A DNA stretch of 64,000 bases from Chitinophagaceae bacterium. Its GTDB lineage: Bacteria > Bacteroidota > Bacteroidia > Chitinophagales > Chitinophagaceae. The notes under the pieces were generated by a model, which saw only the letters and a program-made list of their open reading frames with translations, was not told the origin of the DNA and ran no database searches. Below are positions 17,860-28,100 of the stretch, piece after piece. Numbering within the stretch: position 1 is the first letter of the stretch; each line of letters starts with the position of its first letter. The translations under genes were made by a program, and so were the position numbers. The DNA is taken from the NCBI GenBank assembly GCA_947476485.1, contig CANJQU010000005.1:1-64000 (forward strand), in the 5' to 3' direction.

Positions 17860-19284
17860 ATGAGCAAAAATGAACAGCCGATTATCGTAGGCTTAGATAT
17901 TGGCACCACCAAGGTGGTAGCAATAGCCGGCAGGAAAAACGAGTTTGGTAAAGTCGAGATCCTGGGCTTTGGCCGCGCGGACTCCGCAGGTGTGAGCCAT
18001 GGAGTGGTCATGAACATAGAACAATGTATCCGTTCCATAGAGCAGGCCATGGAACGGTGCCTGCTTTCTAACCCGAACCTCCAGCTAAAGGAAGTCTACG
18101 TGGGCATAGCGGGGCAGCACATCAAAAGCCTGCAGACACGGGGCGACAGGGTGCGTGCAAACTCCGAAATAGAGATTAACCAGGAAGATATAGACATGCT
18201 GGTGCGCGACCAGAATAAAACTTATATCCCCGCCGGCGACCAGATCATTGATATCGTACCACAGGATTTTACCGTCGATAACACACCCGACGTACTTGAT
18301 CCTGTAGGTATGAGTGGTGTCAAGATCGGCGCAAACTTCCATATCATCACTGGCGACCGCAACGCCATACGCAACATAAAACGTTGTGTCGATAAATCGG
18401 GCCTCAGCACACGCGATCTCGTATTGCAGCCATTAGCTTCTGCTGCTGCTGTAATGAACGACGAAGACCTTGAAGCAGGTGTAGCGATTGTAGATATAGG
18501 CGGCGGTACTACCGACATGGCCGTTTATTACGATGGAATCCTGAAACATACTGCGGTGATCCCTTATGCCGGTGTCAATATTACCAATGACATCCGCAAC
18601 GGTCTTGGCGTATTGCGCGCACAGGCAGAGCAGATGAAGGTGCAGTTCGGCACAGCGCTCGCCGACGAGGCCAACTCCAATGCATATATCACTATTCCCG
18701 GGCTTCGCGGCCTTCCGCCAAAGGAAATATCGGTGAAGAACCTGGCACACATCATCCAGGCCCGTATGCAGGAGATACTGGACTATGTAATGTATCATCT
18801 GAAGCAGATAGATATGGACAAACGGCTCTGTGGCGGTATCATTCTCACGGGCGGCGGCGCACAGTTGAAGCACATTACCCAGCTCACAGAATTTGTGACC
18901 GGAATGGGCGCACGCATCGGCTATCCGAATGAGCACCTGGCCGGCGGCCATACCGAAACATTGATGAACCCGATGTATTCCACCTGCATCGGCCTCATAC
19001 TTCGCGGCTATTACGACTACGAAAGCGGCAAGATGCGCTTTGCAGGCAATGGCGGTAATATGATCCATATATCTGAGCAGGAACTCAAACCACTGATGAG
19101 CGATATGGAAATACCTGTCGCAGCGGTTGAAGAAAAAGAGCCCGAAGTATCGCCGGAGGTATTGGCAGAAATAAACACCCAGAAAGCCCGAAAACGGAAC
19201 GAAAATGTCAAAAAGCTGTTTGATGGGCTTAAGGGCAAATTCATGAAACTCTTCGAAGATGTGGAAGACCAGGAAATACAGTAA
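17860..19284 (+). CDS. ftsA: Cell division protein FtsA
   Basis: 474 residues, actin-like ATPase. Motifs: phosphate-1 GLDIGTTKVVAIAG near the start, the SHS2-type 1C domain (LKEVYVGIAGQHI), phosphate-2 VDIGGGTTDMAVY near residue 210 and the adenosine motif ILTGGGAQLKHI. It ends in a basic amphipathic stretch (KLFDGLKGKFMKLFEDV) expected to bind the membrane. FtsA anchors FtsZ filaments to the inner membrane. It lies 23 bases after ftsQ and 89 before ftsZ. Confidence 0.96.
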   Translation: MSKNEQPIIVGLDIGTTKVVAIAGRKNEFGKVEILGFGRADSAGVSHGVVMNIEQCIRSIEQAMERCLLSNPNLQLKEVYVGIAGQHIKSLQTRGDRVRANSEIEINQEDIDMLVRDQNKTYIPAGDQIIDIVPQDFTVDNTPDVLDPVGMSGVKIGANFHIITGDRNAIRNIKRCVDKSGLSTRDLVLQPLASAAAVMNDEDLEAGVAIVDIGGGTTDMAVYYDGILKHTAVIPYAGVNITNDIRNGLGVLRAQAEQMKVQFGTALADEANSNAYITIPGLRGLPPKEISVKNLAHIIQARMQEILDYVMYHLKQIDMDKRLCGGIILTGGGAQLKHITQLTEFVTGMGARIGYPNEHLAGGHTETLMNPMYSTCIGLILRGYYDYESGKMRFAGNGGNMIHISEQELKPLMSDMEIPVAAVEEKEPEVSPEVLAEINTQKARKRNENVKKLFDGLKGKFMKLFEDVEDQEIQ

Positions 19285-19373
19285 AAATTACAAAATAAAA
19301 ATCCCAGAGAATAACCCAATTATAATTTCTAATTCGCAACTAACCATTTTACTAACTCACAAACCAAAAGGAT

Positions 19374-21011
19374 ATGATACATTTTGAGATCCCCAAAAAT
19401 CAATCGTCCATTATCAAAGTGATCGGCGTAGGCGGCGGCGGTAGCAATGCCGTTAACTATATGCACAGCCTTGGCATAGATGGCGTGGATTTTGTTGTCT
19501 GCAACACCGATTCACAGGCGCTTGCGTTAAGCCCCGTTGCCAATAAGATACAACTCGGCCCGCACCTTACACAAGGGCTTGGAGCCGGTGCAAACCCCGA
19601 GATCGGCAAGCAATCGTGCGAAGAGAGCCTGGAAGATGTGGCTAAAATACTAAAGGTAAATACCCGCATGGCGTTTATCACCGCAGGTATGGGCGGCGGC
19701 ACCGGAACCGGCGGAGCTCCCGTGGTTTCCAAGATATGCCGCGACCTCGGCATACTCACTGTGGGCATCGTAACCACCCCTTTCACTTACGAGGGCCGCA
19801 AGCGCATGAAACAGGCGCAGGACGGTATAGACAAAATGCGCGAACACGTTGATACCATCCTCATCATTTCTAATGATAAGCTTCGCCAGCAGTTTGGTAA
19901 TCTGCCCTTCACTCAGGCATTCGCAAAAGCCGATGATATTCTTGCCACTGCGGCAAAATGTATCACCGATGTGATCACCACTACCGGCCAGATCAACGTT
20001 GACTTTGCAGATGTATGCACTGTAATGAAGAATGGCGGTGTAGCGATCCTCGGCAGCGCATCTGCAACCGGCGAGAACCGTGCAACACAGGCTGTTGAAG
20101 AAGCCCTGAACTCACCACTGCTCAATGACAGCGATATCAGCGGCGCCAAATGGTTGCTGCTCAACATTACCTCTGCCGCTGGCGAGTTTGAGCATACAAT
20201 GGACGAAGCGGAAGCAATTCAGGCTTATGTACAGCAGCAGGCCGGCGACAATTGTGATGTGATCCTCGGTATGGGCCATGACCCAAATCTGAAAGAGCGT
20301 ATCGCGGTGACCGTTATCGCAACAGGTTTCAATCACAAGGATATTAAAATAGAAATGCCTGCCAAGAATAATGAGCCGGAAAAAATAGTAGTAAAGCTCG
20401 GCGATATTCAGCCTGCCGAAGTTCGCCCTACTGACACTTGGCCTTATAATAAACAGTCTGTTAGCATGGACCCGGTATTGGTCGAAGCGCCTTCTGCCGG
20501 TAACCCGGCCCAGGAGAGCAAGCCCGCTGAAAACTATACGATGCAGGCCGACCATTTTTTACAACTGGTGGAAGAAAAGCGCGAGCCCGTCGCGGAGACC
20601 CCTACCCCTTCTTACATGAGAGAAGAGAAAAAACCAGACGAGATCCCTATGCAGATCGTAATAAAAAATGACGAACCGCAAAGGGAAGCGCCGGTAATGA
20701 AAATAGGCGAAAGAATTTTGAGCGCAGATGAGATCGAAGAGAAAAGAAGATTCGAGGAGCAGAAAAAATCCTTGGAAGACCGGGCCGAACGCCTGCGCCG
20801 AATGAGCTTCAATATTAAAGGTACGGAGAGCAATGACGAAATGGAATCGGTACCTGCCTATATGAGAAAGAATATGAAGTTGGATAACCAGGCGGGATCC
20901 TCAGATTCATTTTACAGCGGATACACCGTAGGCGTTGATGACCAGCAGAATAACAAGCAGGCATCGATACAAACGATCAACACCTTCCTTGATGGTAAAA
21001 AGCCAGATTGA
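19374..21011 (+). CDS. ftsZ: Cell division GTPase FtsZ
   Basis: 545 residues. The tubulin-like GTPase core spans about residues 12-320, with GVGGGGSNAVNYM, the tubulin signature GGGTGTGGAPVV near residue 108 and NVDFADVCTVM in the T7 region. A long variable linker of about 190 residues follows, ending in the conserved tail TINTFLDGKKPD that should bind FtsA. The total length is greater than E. coli FtsZ (383) because of this linker, as in other Bacteroidota. It is the last dcw gene; a strong terminator follows. Confidence 0.97.
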   Translation: MIHFEIPKNQSSIIKVIGVGGGGSNAVNYMHSLGIDGVDFVVCNTDSQALALSPVANKIQLGPHLTQGLGAGANPEIGKQSCEESLEDVAKILKVNTRMAFITAGMGGGTGTGGAPVVSKICRDLGILTVGIVTTPFTYEGRKRMKQAQDGIDKMREHVDTILIISNDKLRQQFGNLPFTQAFAKADDILATAAKCITDVITTTGQINVDFADVCTVMKNGGVAILGSASATGENRATQAVEEALNSPLLNDSDISGAKWLLLNITSAAGEFEHTMDEAEAIQAYVQQQAGDNCDVILGMGHDPNLKERIAVTVIATGFNHKDIKIEMPAKNNEPEKIVVKLGDIQPAEVRPTDTWPYNKQSVSMDPVLVEAPSAGNPAQESKPAENYTMQADHFLQLVEEKREPVAETPTPSYMREEKKPDEIPMQIVIKNDEPQREAPVMKIGERILSADEIEEKRRFEEQKKSLEDRAERLRRMSFNIKGTESNDEMESVPAYMRKNMKLDNQAGSSDSFYSGYTVGVDDQQNNKQASIQTINTFLDGKKPD

Positions 21012-21035
21012 TAACATTGGGTTTGTTTCTTATAT

Positions 21036-21068
21036 AAACGCCCCGGCCTCTGCCGGGGCGTTTCTTTT
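21036..21068 (+). terminator. Intrinsic terminator of the dcw operon
   Basis: A perfect 12-base stem, AAACGCCCCGGC (21036-21047) with GCCGGGGCGTTT (21052-21063), loop CTCT, followed by CTTTTT. It begins 25 bases after the ftsZ stop and closes the cluster. Confidence 0.92.
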
Positions 21069-21351
21069 TACTTGTACTAACTTTATACTATTCAATTAAT
21101 TGAAAAACAATTAATTGAGTTAGATATCTTCAACATAACGTATAATTTAACGGCATCTTCTAAGCGATACAATATTTACATATTATTATACATATTGGGT
21201 TTGTTAAAAAAAAACAATAAATTTACTAACCTATTTAGAGTAAATGCTGTCTTTAGAAATGTGAGACCGGTGCTTTTTTTGTGCCCGGATTCTTATTTTA
21301 TGTAGGGAAAAAAGTATAAACGAATTTTTCATAGCCATATTCAGAAGAATT
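21069..21351. other. AT-rich intergenic region before the first T9SS cargo gene
   Basis: About 280 very AT-rich bases. I see no gene or RNA. The stretch at 21222-21260 (TTTACTAACC then TATTTA and GCTGTCTTTA) resembles one at 24838-24880 before the next large gene, which may be a shared promoter or leader element. No clean -33/-7 pair was identified. Confidence 0.4.
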
Positions 21352-24300
21352 ATGAAACGCAATTGTTACTTATTCATTATCACCTGTTTTGCACTCTTTA
21401 TTGGAATTACAAGCGCCAATGCCCAGGTTACGGTGAGCAGTTCCGATACCGTAAACTGTTCAAATCCCTGCACCGAGCTTACAGCCTTACTGCAAGGCGA
21501 TAACCCTATTGATGCCGGTATCGACGAAGACGATGTTTACTCTCCGGTGATCCCCATCGGCTTTACATTTAATTTTTACGGTACCAATTACACCGATGTT
21601 GTCATCGGCGCTAACGGTACACTTGATTTTAACATCGGTGATGCAGGTGCATATGATCCATGGCCAATTTCTGCGGTGCTTCTGGGGAACCCCAGCAAAC
21701 TAAATAATATATGCGGTCCATGGTGCGACATTGATATATTTTATACCGGCACGGCTGTCGGAACAGAAACCTATTCCACCATTGGCGTGGCACCATTCCG
21801 GAAATTTGCCGTTACCTGGTGCGACTGTAGTATGTTCTCTTGCGGCACTCAGCGCACGACCACCCAGATAATCATATACGAGACCACCAATATTATTGAG
21901 GTGCACATCACCAAAAAACTGATCTGCGCAGGTTGGAATGGCGGCGCGGGGATAGTTGGTGTCCAGAATGCATCCGGTACTGCGGCAACAGTCGCGCCTG
22001 CCAGGGATTATCCTACTACATGGACCAATCCACCAACTGAGGCATGGCGTTTTACCCCCGTAAGTGCAGGGAGCGCTTATACAGTATCATCTATTGCCTA
22101 TGCACCAATACCTTACGCATCTTCAAGTCTTTACTGGTATAATGTCACTACCGGCGCCTACCTCGGCACTGGTACTACTATGACGGTATGCCCTACCAGC
22201 TCCACACTTTACAGGGCGGCAGCGCTGGGTTGCGCAGACACCTCGTCTGGCTATTATTTCGTAAACTCGTCTGGTGGAGTCGCGATCACGGTCACTTCTA
22301 CCAATCCTACCGCGTGCGGCGCATGCGATGGTACGATCACTATTCATGGATTGACAGCCGGAAACGTAGACTCAATATCCTATTGGATCGGCACAACACC
22401 ACAACCTGCTTACACGGTTGTAGTTGGTGCTGGTGGCATCGTAACTATCAGCGGCCTTTGCGCCGGTTTCTATGACAGCATAAAGGTGAAAGCCGGTTCC
22501 TGCTGGTCTCCGCCACAAACCGCTACGCTGGTCGCTCCGGGCATTTCCATGACGGGAAGTTTTACGGATCCCACCTTATGTGGTAAGTGCGATGGAACAA
22601 TAACATTAACCGGACTTTTTTCGTCTACTTCTTTTAGTATTTCCTATAATTTTAACGGCACTCCGCAGCCGCCCATCGTCCTTACCAGCGGCGCCGGTGG
22701 CAGTATTACACTCACCGGTTTATGTGCCGGCTCCTATGACAATATTGTCGCCACCGTTGTGTCTTCTGGCGGCACATGCGCCACACCTCCTATCGGGCCT
22801 TTTGTGCTCACCAATCCGCCGATCTCAATGACCGGTACATCTACAAATACTTCCTATTGCGGCATATGCGATGGTACCATCGTGCTGAGCGGACTCTACC
22901 CTACTACTTCATACATCATCACCTTCTCGCTTGGCGGCACACCGCAACCGCCGGTCACGCTTACCAGCAATGGTGCCGGATCAATAACCGTTACCGGCCT
23001 GTGTGCGGGTAATTATACTAACGTCATTGCGGCAATTGCATCTTCCGATGGCGCTTGTGTTACGCCCCCTATCGGGCCGTTCGATATCACATCGCCTCCG
23101 CCTCCGCCGCTCACTGTTTCCGGTTCAGTAAACCCTTCACAGTGCGGCTATTGCGATGGAAGTATCACACTCAGATCAATAACTCCGTTCTCAACAGATA
23201 CTGTGTTCTTTTCATTCAATGGAGGGCCAACTACATCGGTTACGCTTATCGGCCGCACCGACAGTACTATTGTCCTGTCAGGACTCTGTGCAGGCACTTA
23301 TACCGGCTTCAGTGTTAAGATTGGCGATTGTGTTTACAATGTTACCGGCTCTGCCACTTTAACAACTATTCCTATTGTTGCCATCTTTGATACTTCAATA
23401 AAGTTTGGTTGCCATGGCGATACGGTGAATTTTACAAATTCGTCTACAACCACACCCGGCGCCTCTCTTTATTATATATGGACTTTTGGTGACGGTACTT
23501 CAGATACAATATCCAATCCCTCGCATATTTATGCACAGGGCAACTACACGGTAACACTTGTCGCTAACAACCATGTATGCCAGGACAGTATGGTGATCCC
23601 TATTTCACTGGTTCACCCGTTGAATGCCTCGTTCATCGATTCGCCTAGTATTATCTGCCAGAATGAAGCGATCACGTTCACTAATACCAGCACGATCTCA
23701 GGCGGTTATTGGGGTTGGTTCAACTGGTCGTTCGGCACAGGCGCTACCGATACCAATAAAAATGCAACATATACCTACGCGCACACTGGTACCTATACAG
23801 TTACACTTACAGCTACCGACTGGGTGCCATGTATCGATACATTCACAGCCATTGTTCAGGTGGATACGATCAGCGGTATAAATATCAAGCTTTCCGATAC
23901 TGTTATTTGCCAGGGCACTTATGTAACCTATACCGGCTTGTATGCTACGCTGGGCAATGTCGGTAACATATGGGATTTCGGAGATGGTTACCAGATCGTA
24001 AACGTAAATCCTGTGGTGCATGGTTTTACTTACCCGGGAACATTCACGATATCTGTTACAGCTAACTACAGGGCGTGTGAGAATATCACCACAACAAGAA
24101 CAGTTATCGTGATCCCGCAGCCATACATTAACCTCGGCCATGACACTACTATCTGCAAGGGCAGCGAATCATTGATACTGGGCGACTTTGTAAATAATAA
24201 CAATCCCGGAGCTTCCTGGGCGTGGGGCACTGGCCAGTCCGGCCCGTCTATAGCGGTTGTTTCTCCGGGTTATTACTATGCTACGGTAAACATCAACAAC

Positions 24301-24621
24301 TGTTATGCATCTGATACCGTGTGGGTAAAAGACGATTGCTACATGCACATACCTAATGTATTTTCACCTAATGGCGATGGAGTAAATGATTATTTCTTCC
24401 CACGCCAGTATCTCACAAAAGGACTCACAGAGTTCTCCATGAATATTTATAACCGTTGGGGCCAGTTGATATTTGAAACGACTACACTCGACGGACGCGG
24501 ATGGGATGGCCGTTTCAATACCGTAGATCAGCCTGAAGGAGTTTATGTCTTTATAATAAACGGAACTTTCAAAGACGGACAAAAAGAACATCACCAGGGT
24601 AATCTTACGCTCCTGAGATAA
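21352..24621 (+). CDS. Exported PKD-domain protein with T9SS type B (CHU_C) sorting domain
   Basis: 1089 residues. A signal peptide ends near ANAQ (residue 25). Four consecutive units of about 90 residues (about residues 310-675) each have a CGxCDGxI motif near their start and GLCAGxY near their end. PKD-like domains follow (for example WTFGDGTSDTISNPSHIY). The last 90 residues are the gliding-motility-associated C-terminal domain: IPNVFSPNGDGVND, YNRWGQLIFE, GWDGRF and PEGVYVF. Such domains direct secretion by the type IX system and attachment to the surface. Adhesion is a reasonable guess; no catalytic motif was seen. Confidence 0.88.
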   Translation: MKRNCYLFIITCFALFIGITSANAQVTVSSSDTVNCSNPCTELTALLQGDNPIDAGIDEDDVYSPVIPIGFTFNFYGTNYTDVVIGANGTLDFNIGDAGAYDPWPISAVLLGNPSKLNNICGPWCDIDIFYTGTAVGTETYSTIGVAPFRKFAVTWCDCSMFSCGTQRTTTQIIIYETTNIIEVHITKKLICAGWNGGAGIVGVQNASGTAATVAPARDYPTTWTNPPTEAWRFTPVSAGSAYTVSSIAYAPIPYASSSLYWYNVTTGAYLGTGTTMTVCPTSSTLYRAAALGCADTSSGYYFVNSSGGVAITVTSTNPTACGACDGTITIHGLTAGNVDSISYWIGTTPQPAYTVVVGAGGIVTISGLCAGFYDSIKVKAGSCWSPPQTATLVAPGISMTGSFTDPTLCGKCDGTITLTGLFSSTSFSISYNFNGTPQPPIVLTSGAGGSITLTGLCAGSYDNIVATVVSSGGTCATPPIGPFVLTNPPISMTGTSTNTSYCGICDGTIVLSGLYPTTSYIITFSLGGTPQPPVTLTSNGAGSITVTGLCAGNYTNVIAAIASSDGACVTPPIGPFDITSPPPPPLTVSGSVNPSQCGYCDGSITLRSITPFSTDTVFFSFNGGPTTSVTLIGRTDSTIVLSGLCAGTYTGFSVKIGDCVYNVTGSATLTTIPIVAIFDTSIKFGCHGDTVNFTNSSTTTPGASLYYIWTFGDGTSDTISNPSHIYAQGNYTVTLVANNHVCQDSMVIPISLVHPLNASFIDSPSIICQNEAITFTNTSTISGGYWGWFNWSFGTGATDTNKNATYTYAHTGTYTVTLTATDWVPCIDTFTAIVQVDTISGINIKLSDTVICQGTYVTYTGLYATLGNVGNIWDFGDGYQIVNVNPVVHGFTYPGTFTISVTANYRACENITTTRTVIVIPQPYINLGHDTTICKGSESLILGDFVNNNNPGASWAWGTGQSGPSIAVVSPGYYYATVNINNCYASDTVWVKDDCYMHIPNVFSPNGDGVNDYFFPRQYLTKGLTEFSMNIYNRWGQLIFETTTLDGRGWDGRFNTVDQPEGVYVFIINGTFKDGQKEHHQGNLTLLR

Positions 24622-24642
24622 AATTATTCGGAAAAAATTGTC

Positions 24643-24673
24643 AACGCCTGCGATCTCCGCAGGCGTTTTTTTG
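24643..24673 (+). terminator. Intrinsic terminator
   Basis: A 10-base stem, AACGCCTGCG (24643-24652) with CGCAGGCGTT (24658-24667), loop ATCTC, followed by TTTTT. It lies 21 bases after the stop of the preceding gene. Confidence 0.9.
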
Positions 24674-25134
24674 TCCGTAAAATCTCTTCTCCCACTCCCC
24701 CAAAAATCTGGCCCAGGGCATCACAGCCATCCGGAACAAGTAAAAATCAAAAAATGACGTCTATAGGCTTCTGGAACAATACAATTTATACAGTGAGAAC
24801 TAACATATTTCAGCAATCAACCAAATATATCTCCGGTTTTACCAACCCTATTTAAGTTTTCCCTGTCTTTATTAAACAAGACTGGAAATAAGCCGTTATT
24901 TGAATAGATCAGATACCATCCTATCATCTGAATCCTGATTGTTACAATAAAATATTTAAATTTCTAAATGTGATCTTAATGATTTTATAACCGTTGGTTA
25001 ATAAAATAAAAAAAATATTATTACTGAGAAAAAGACACTTTCTTTATAAAAATTATATTGTATATTGAGCATTACATTACCCCGTTTCAACTAAATAAAA
25101 AATATTAGTAAATCCCCCTTTAATAGTATTGATT
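24674..25134. other. AT-rich intergenic region before the second T9SS cargo gene
   Basis: About 460 bases, strongly AT-rich toward the end. No open frame with coding character and no RNA gene was seen. It presumably holds the promoter of the next gene; 24838-24880 resembles 21222-21260. Confidence 0.4.
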
Positions 25135-28100
25135 ATGAGAAAAATCTACTCGTCATTTCTTTTCCTTGTTGTTGTTTTGTTCTGCGGCAATTTTTCTTTT
25201 GCCCAGATGGTAGGCACGCAAATTTACCTGCCCGGTCACTGGCTGGAAATAGGACAAAATAACTATGCAGCGTTCGGTGCAACAACACCACCTGCTGGTT
25301 ATCATCCTTATCCCGGCGGTAGTTACCTCGCTGAAACTTATGACTACGGCCACAATGGCTGGACAGTGGGTGCCCCGGCATTTATGGGAGATTATACCTA
25401 TCCCGGAAGCCCATATGAAGGTTGGGGGATACAGGTCGGCAGCCCGGCTGGGTTGAACTGGGCCTTTACATCAAGTGGCAGCATTATCGGCCCCGGTACA
25501 CTTACCGGCGCCAACACCGGCTACGTTAATGCAGGTGGAAAACTGCTCGCCAACTGGGCAGGCACAGCCGCCGGCGGACAGCTCAGGATAAGATCAGAGA
25601 CCCGTGTAGACACTAACGCGTCATGGGTTGTTGTTACCGCCAAAATGTACAACATAGGCGCTACTACCCTGAATAACATTTACTACTTCAGAGGTTGTGA
25701 CCCGGATAATGACCAGGCTCATGGCGGAGGCTTCCCTACCAACAACTACGTGAACTACCAGAATGACCTGGATCACAGGGTTGGTGTTGCTGGTATCGGT
25801 CAGACTTATACCTATGCATACCTGCAAGTGTGCACAAAAGATTGTCGTGCTAAAGCGCTCGTGCACGTTAGCTGGCCCATCAATTTTTATGTTACCGACC
25901 TGTCCACCGTTTACTCCGGAACAGCAGCCATTACTCCATATTACAACGTTGGTGTGAATCACCCTGGTGATATCGCCATTGGTCTTGTCTATAACATTGG
26001 TAGCATTTGCCCCGGCGATAGCACCTTTGTATCCTATGCATATACTTTCCCGAATGCGATGACTGCGATCGACAGCGCTTTTCCCGAGCCAACGATCGTT
26101 GTAAACGGCGTTCCTGTTAATCCACCTACTGCACCGGGAGCTATATATGATACCTTCAATGCCTGCCTTTTTCCGGGCATGACGATACTTCCGATAGACC
26201 TCATAAATGCTGCAACTGGCGCATGGACATGGAGCACATGGACATGGTCTCCGGGCACCGGCCTTTCTTCTACTACCGGCCTCACAAACACTATAGCGCT
26301 TAACACACTTCCTCCTTCTATCACTTATACCATTACAGGCGCTGCATATAATGGCTGTGGCGGTGCATCCACCGGCACTTGTGGCACGAGGGTCATTTAC
26401 CTCACTGTGCTTACCTGCAATGGTGCCATCTGCAATACACCGTGCCAGGGCAGTCCTTTGATCTTTAATGCCCCGGGAGATTCCACCGGAGCCACATATG
26501 TATGGTATGGCCCTGCGCCATCAACAACGATCGTAGGCACCACGCAAAGCTTTACCATTCCCGGCTCTAGCTGGGCCGATACAGGCATCTACCACGTAGT
26601 AAAAACCGTAGGCAGCGTACACGATACTTCGGTCACGCATGCGATGATCTATCCGAAACCAAATGTCACGGCATCCAGCAATTCACCTCTTTGCACCGGC
26701 GCAGCCAACACGCTGACACTATTCTCCATCGCCGACATTCCGGTTGTCTCTTATGGATGGACCGGCCCTGCATCATTTGTTTCAGGCATTCAGAACCCCA
26801 CTATACCTTCATTCCCCGCGGCTGACACCGGTACCTATACAGTTATCGTGTCTACCATATACGGTTGTAAGGATACGGCTACCACGCATGTTGTCTTACT
26901 GCCTCCTCCCGGTCCGCCAATTGTCGTTGCTCATAGCCCTTACTGCCAGGGCCAGCCATTCATACCTTTTACCATTACTCCTGCCCCGGGTGCTACTGTC
27001 TATTGGTATCCAAGCGCTGCAGGTGGTGCAGGTACTACTACTACTCCCGTGGTAAATACTGCGGTTCCGGGTAGCTATACTTATTACTACGGCCAGACAA
27101 TAGGCCTGTGCGAAAGCCCGATCTCTTCAGTAACCGTAGTTGTGAACCCTACACCGGCCGCCATCACTGGCCTTGCTGATGTCTGCCAATACATGTCAAT
27201 TACGCTGACTGATCCTACTCCGGGTGGCACCTGGTCTAGCACTCCATCTTCCGTTGCTACCGTTGGCCTTGTTACCGGTATTGTTACCGGTGTATCTGCC
27301 GGCACTGCAACTGTTAAGTACACCCTGCCAACTTCTTGCTTCGTTACCAAGATTGTTAACGTACATGCCAAACCCGCCAAGCCGGTTGTGGCGCCGCCTA
27401 CTTATTGCCAGTTCACTTTCGCTCCACCCCTATCAGCTACTCCGGTAACCGGTTTGTTGTGGTATGGTCCCGGCGTTACCGCAGGTACTCCTGTTGCCCC
27501 CACTCCGGCTACTGACGTTCCTGGTGCAACAGCTTATTATGTTACTGAAACCAGTTCATTCGGTTGCGTAAGTGACAGCGCCATAGACGTCGTAACAGTT
27601 GTTGCCGAGCCTGCGCCTCCGGTTCCTTATGACACCATGTACTGCCAGTATTCAGTTACAGCGCCATTGAACTTCCAGGTAGACAGCGCACTTGGCTCAC
27701 ACCTCACATGGTATACGGTACCTGCAGGTGGCGCACCGATCGGGTATACTCCGGTACCTCCGAGCAACGTCGTAACTTATCCGGGCGGAACAAAATGGTA
27801 TGTAACACAAACTGTAAATGGATGTGAAAGTCACTCGGCGCCGGTCAAAGTCACCATTGTGCAGCAGCCAAACTTCCATATCACTGCGAACAGGAGATGG
27901 GTTTGTAAACACGACTCACTTACGTTCACATACACCGGCTCACCACTTGTATCAGGTATCTATTACTGGATGCTGCCTCCCGGAGCCACTGCTATCGGCG
28001 GCACTACCATTAACGATCCGATGATCATCGTACGGTTCGACTCTGTGTATGGACCTCACGTCATCACGCTGGCAGTTACTGAGCTCAACATGTGTACTAC

